From assembly GCA_044224925.1 (NCBI GenBank), contig JBGAJM010000001.1, forward strand, positions 1 through 64,000: 64,000 bases of DNA, written 5' to 3'. Both the position numbers and the translations under genes were made by a program. This DNA comes from Kapaibacterium sp044224925. GTDB taxonomy: Bacteria; Bacteroidota; Ignavibacteria; Kapaibacteriales; Kapaibacteriaceae. How positions within the stretch are numbered: position 1 is the stretch's first letter; each line of letters begins with the position of its first letter. The notes below the pieces were generated by a model. The model searched no databases, was not told the origin of the DNA, and saw only the letters and a list, made by a program, of their open reading frames with translations. Below, one piece after another: positions 63,412-64,000 of the stretch.

Positions 63412-64000
63412 CGACGGGCGTCGAGACGGTGACGTTGTTCATGCGAACACGAAGCGAATACATTCCAACGGAAAGGTCCTGTGCGGGGATCTGAAGGAGG
63501 CGGACCTGCGGTGCGCACTCTTCATCCATGAGCACGGCCACTTCTTCACCAAGGGCATTGATCATACTTGCGCGCACAGCGCCGTGACGTTCGATCACGA
63601 GTTCGGCACGTCCGTGTGCTGACATCGGATTCGGAGCAACGTGCAGGAAGGACGAGGCAGTTGCCGATCCTTCGTCGTTCACATCGGTCGTTCCATCGAG
63701 GTAGAAGCGTGTTGTCACCGGCAGGTGATCCGATACCGTGGTGGTATACGAACTCAAGTAGGCATTCGGTGATTCGATGAAGGTGCGGTAGACCATGGGC
63801 AGGACTTCGTTCGTGGCCATGATGTTGTCGAGCATCGAGCCCGTGCCGCGAATGTAGGACGAAGCGCCGGCCGCATCGAGTGATTCCGTGAGGATCGACC
63901 AGTTCGCTGCATCGTTCGCGAAGACGCGATACGGAGATGGCAGCGTGGAATCGACAACACTCTTGATCACTTCGTCGTTGAAGTCGCCGATCACGATCAC
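63398..64000 (-). CDS. Secreted endonuclease/exonuclease/phosphatase-family protein with T9SS sorting domain (5' end outside window)
   Basis: The last 200 codons of a gene entering from the right edge. VIVIGDFND is the GDxN metal site of the EEP fold, and YTTTVSDHLPVTTRF contains the SDHxP catalytic motif, so this is the C-terminal half of a DNase I/exonuclease III-like hydrolase. From HVAPNPMSAHGRAELVI to VVIAR is a T9SS sorting domain. It is probably an extracellular nuclease or phosphodiesterase; the rest of the protein is not visible. Confidence 0.85.
   Translation of the reverse strand: MIVIGDFNDEVIKSVVDSTLPSPYRVFANDAANWSILTESLDAAGASSYIRGTGSMLDNIMATNEVLPMVYRTFIESPNAYLSSYTTTVSDHLPVTTRFYLDGTTDVNDEGSATASSFLHVAPNPMSAHGRAELVIERHGAVRASMINALGEEVAVLMDEECAPQVRLLQIPAQDLSVGMYSLRVRMNNVTVSTPVVIAR

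Overview
The window is a gene-dense stretch, with no gene-free gap over 200 bp, from a Gram-negative member of the Bacteroidetes/Chlorobi (FCB) superphylum. Supporting signs are at least six proteins ending in type IX secretion (T9SS) C-terminal sorting domains, lipopolysaccharide genes (waaA and an OstA/LptA-like gene), and promoter boxes of the Bacteroidetes TAnnTTTG type directly upstream of many genes. The moderately high GC and the gene mix (GWxTD protein, crtC-like gene, IgGFc-binding-like surface proteins) suggest a Chlorobi/Kapabacteria/Ignavibacteria-like lineage. That placement is inference; there is no 16S rRNA in the window.

Layout. 1-6.1 kb (+): the end of a repeat-built T9SS surface protein, a terminator, then a tightly overlapped operon ispF - histidine kinase - ruvX/yqgF - GWxTD protein. 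6.1-7.7 kb (-): a small membrane protein and a carotenoid-type family 2 glycosyltransferase, divergent from 7.7-12 kb (+): crtC-like hydratase, mutL, cpcT-like gene, enoyl-ACP-reductase-like SDR. 12-22.1 kb (-): fructose-bisphosphate aldolase, ABC exporter and cystathionine beta-synthase; then LD-carboxypeptidase and a very large vWA/T9SS mosaic protein. 22.3-28.7 kb (+): tRNA-Ser(GGA), ECF sigma factor, LytR_C protein, rsfS, argS, a UPF0598-hotdog fusion, a membrane phosphoesterase and two tandem four-helix membrane proteins. 28.7-31.5 kb (-): inositol-phosphatase-like gene, dapF and M20 amidohydrolase. 31.6-34.4 kb (+): a Wza/Wzz-like polysaccharide export pair. 34.4-38.2 kb (-): hflX, a small membrane protein, recN and a stand-alone HD hydrolase. 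38.3-53.1 kb (+): OstA-like protein, IgGFc-like T9SS surface protein with an adjacent beta-barrel, HIT protein, rsmA, PAP2 phosphatase, a probably abundant 1493-aa surface protein, and a sorbosone-dehydrogenase-like T9SS protein. 53.1-62.7 kb (mostly -): waaA, three crotonase-family genes, NamZ muramidase facing a phosphodiester glycosidase, xerD, and a PgpH-type 7TM-HD protein. 62.7-64 kb: rsmE, and a T9SS exonuclease/phosphatase protein cut by the window edge.

Themes. Most genes are housekeeping and are joined into operons by 4-bp start/stop overlaps. All seven convergent gene pairs overlap or abut at their stop codons. The accessory signal is the cell surface: secreted beta-sandwich mosaics, LPS, capsule export, wall turnover and carotenoid modification. 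The least ordinary items are the UPF0598-hotdog fusion, the two IgGFc-like T9SS proteins (one with a strong promoter, a leader hairpin and biased codons), a cpcT homologue outside a phycobilisome context, and a small-alarmone-hydrolase-like HD protein. I found no CRISPR array, insertion sequence, prophage or rRNA operon.
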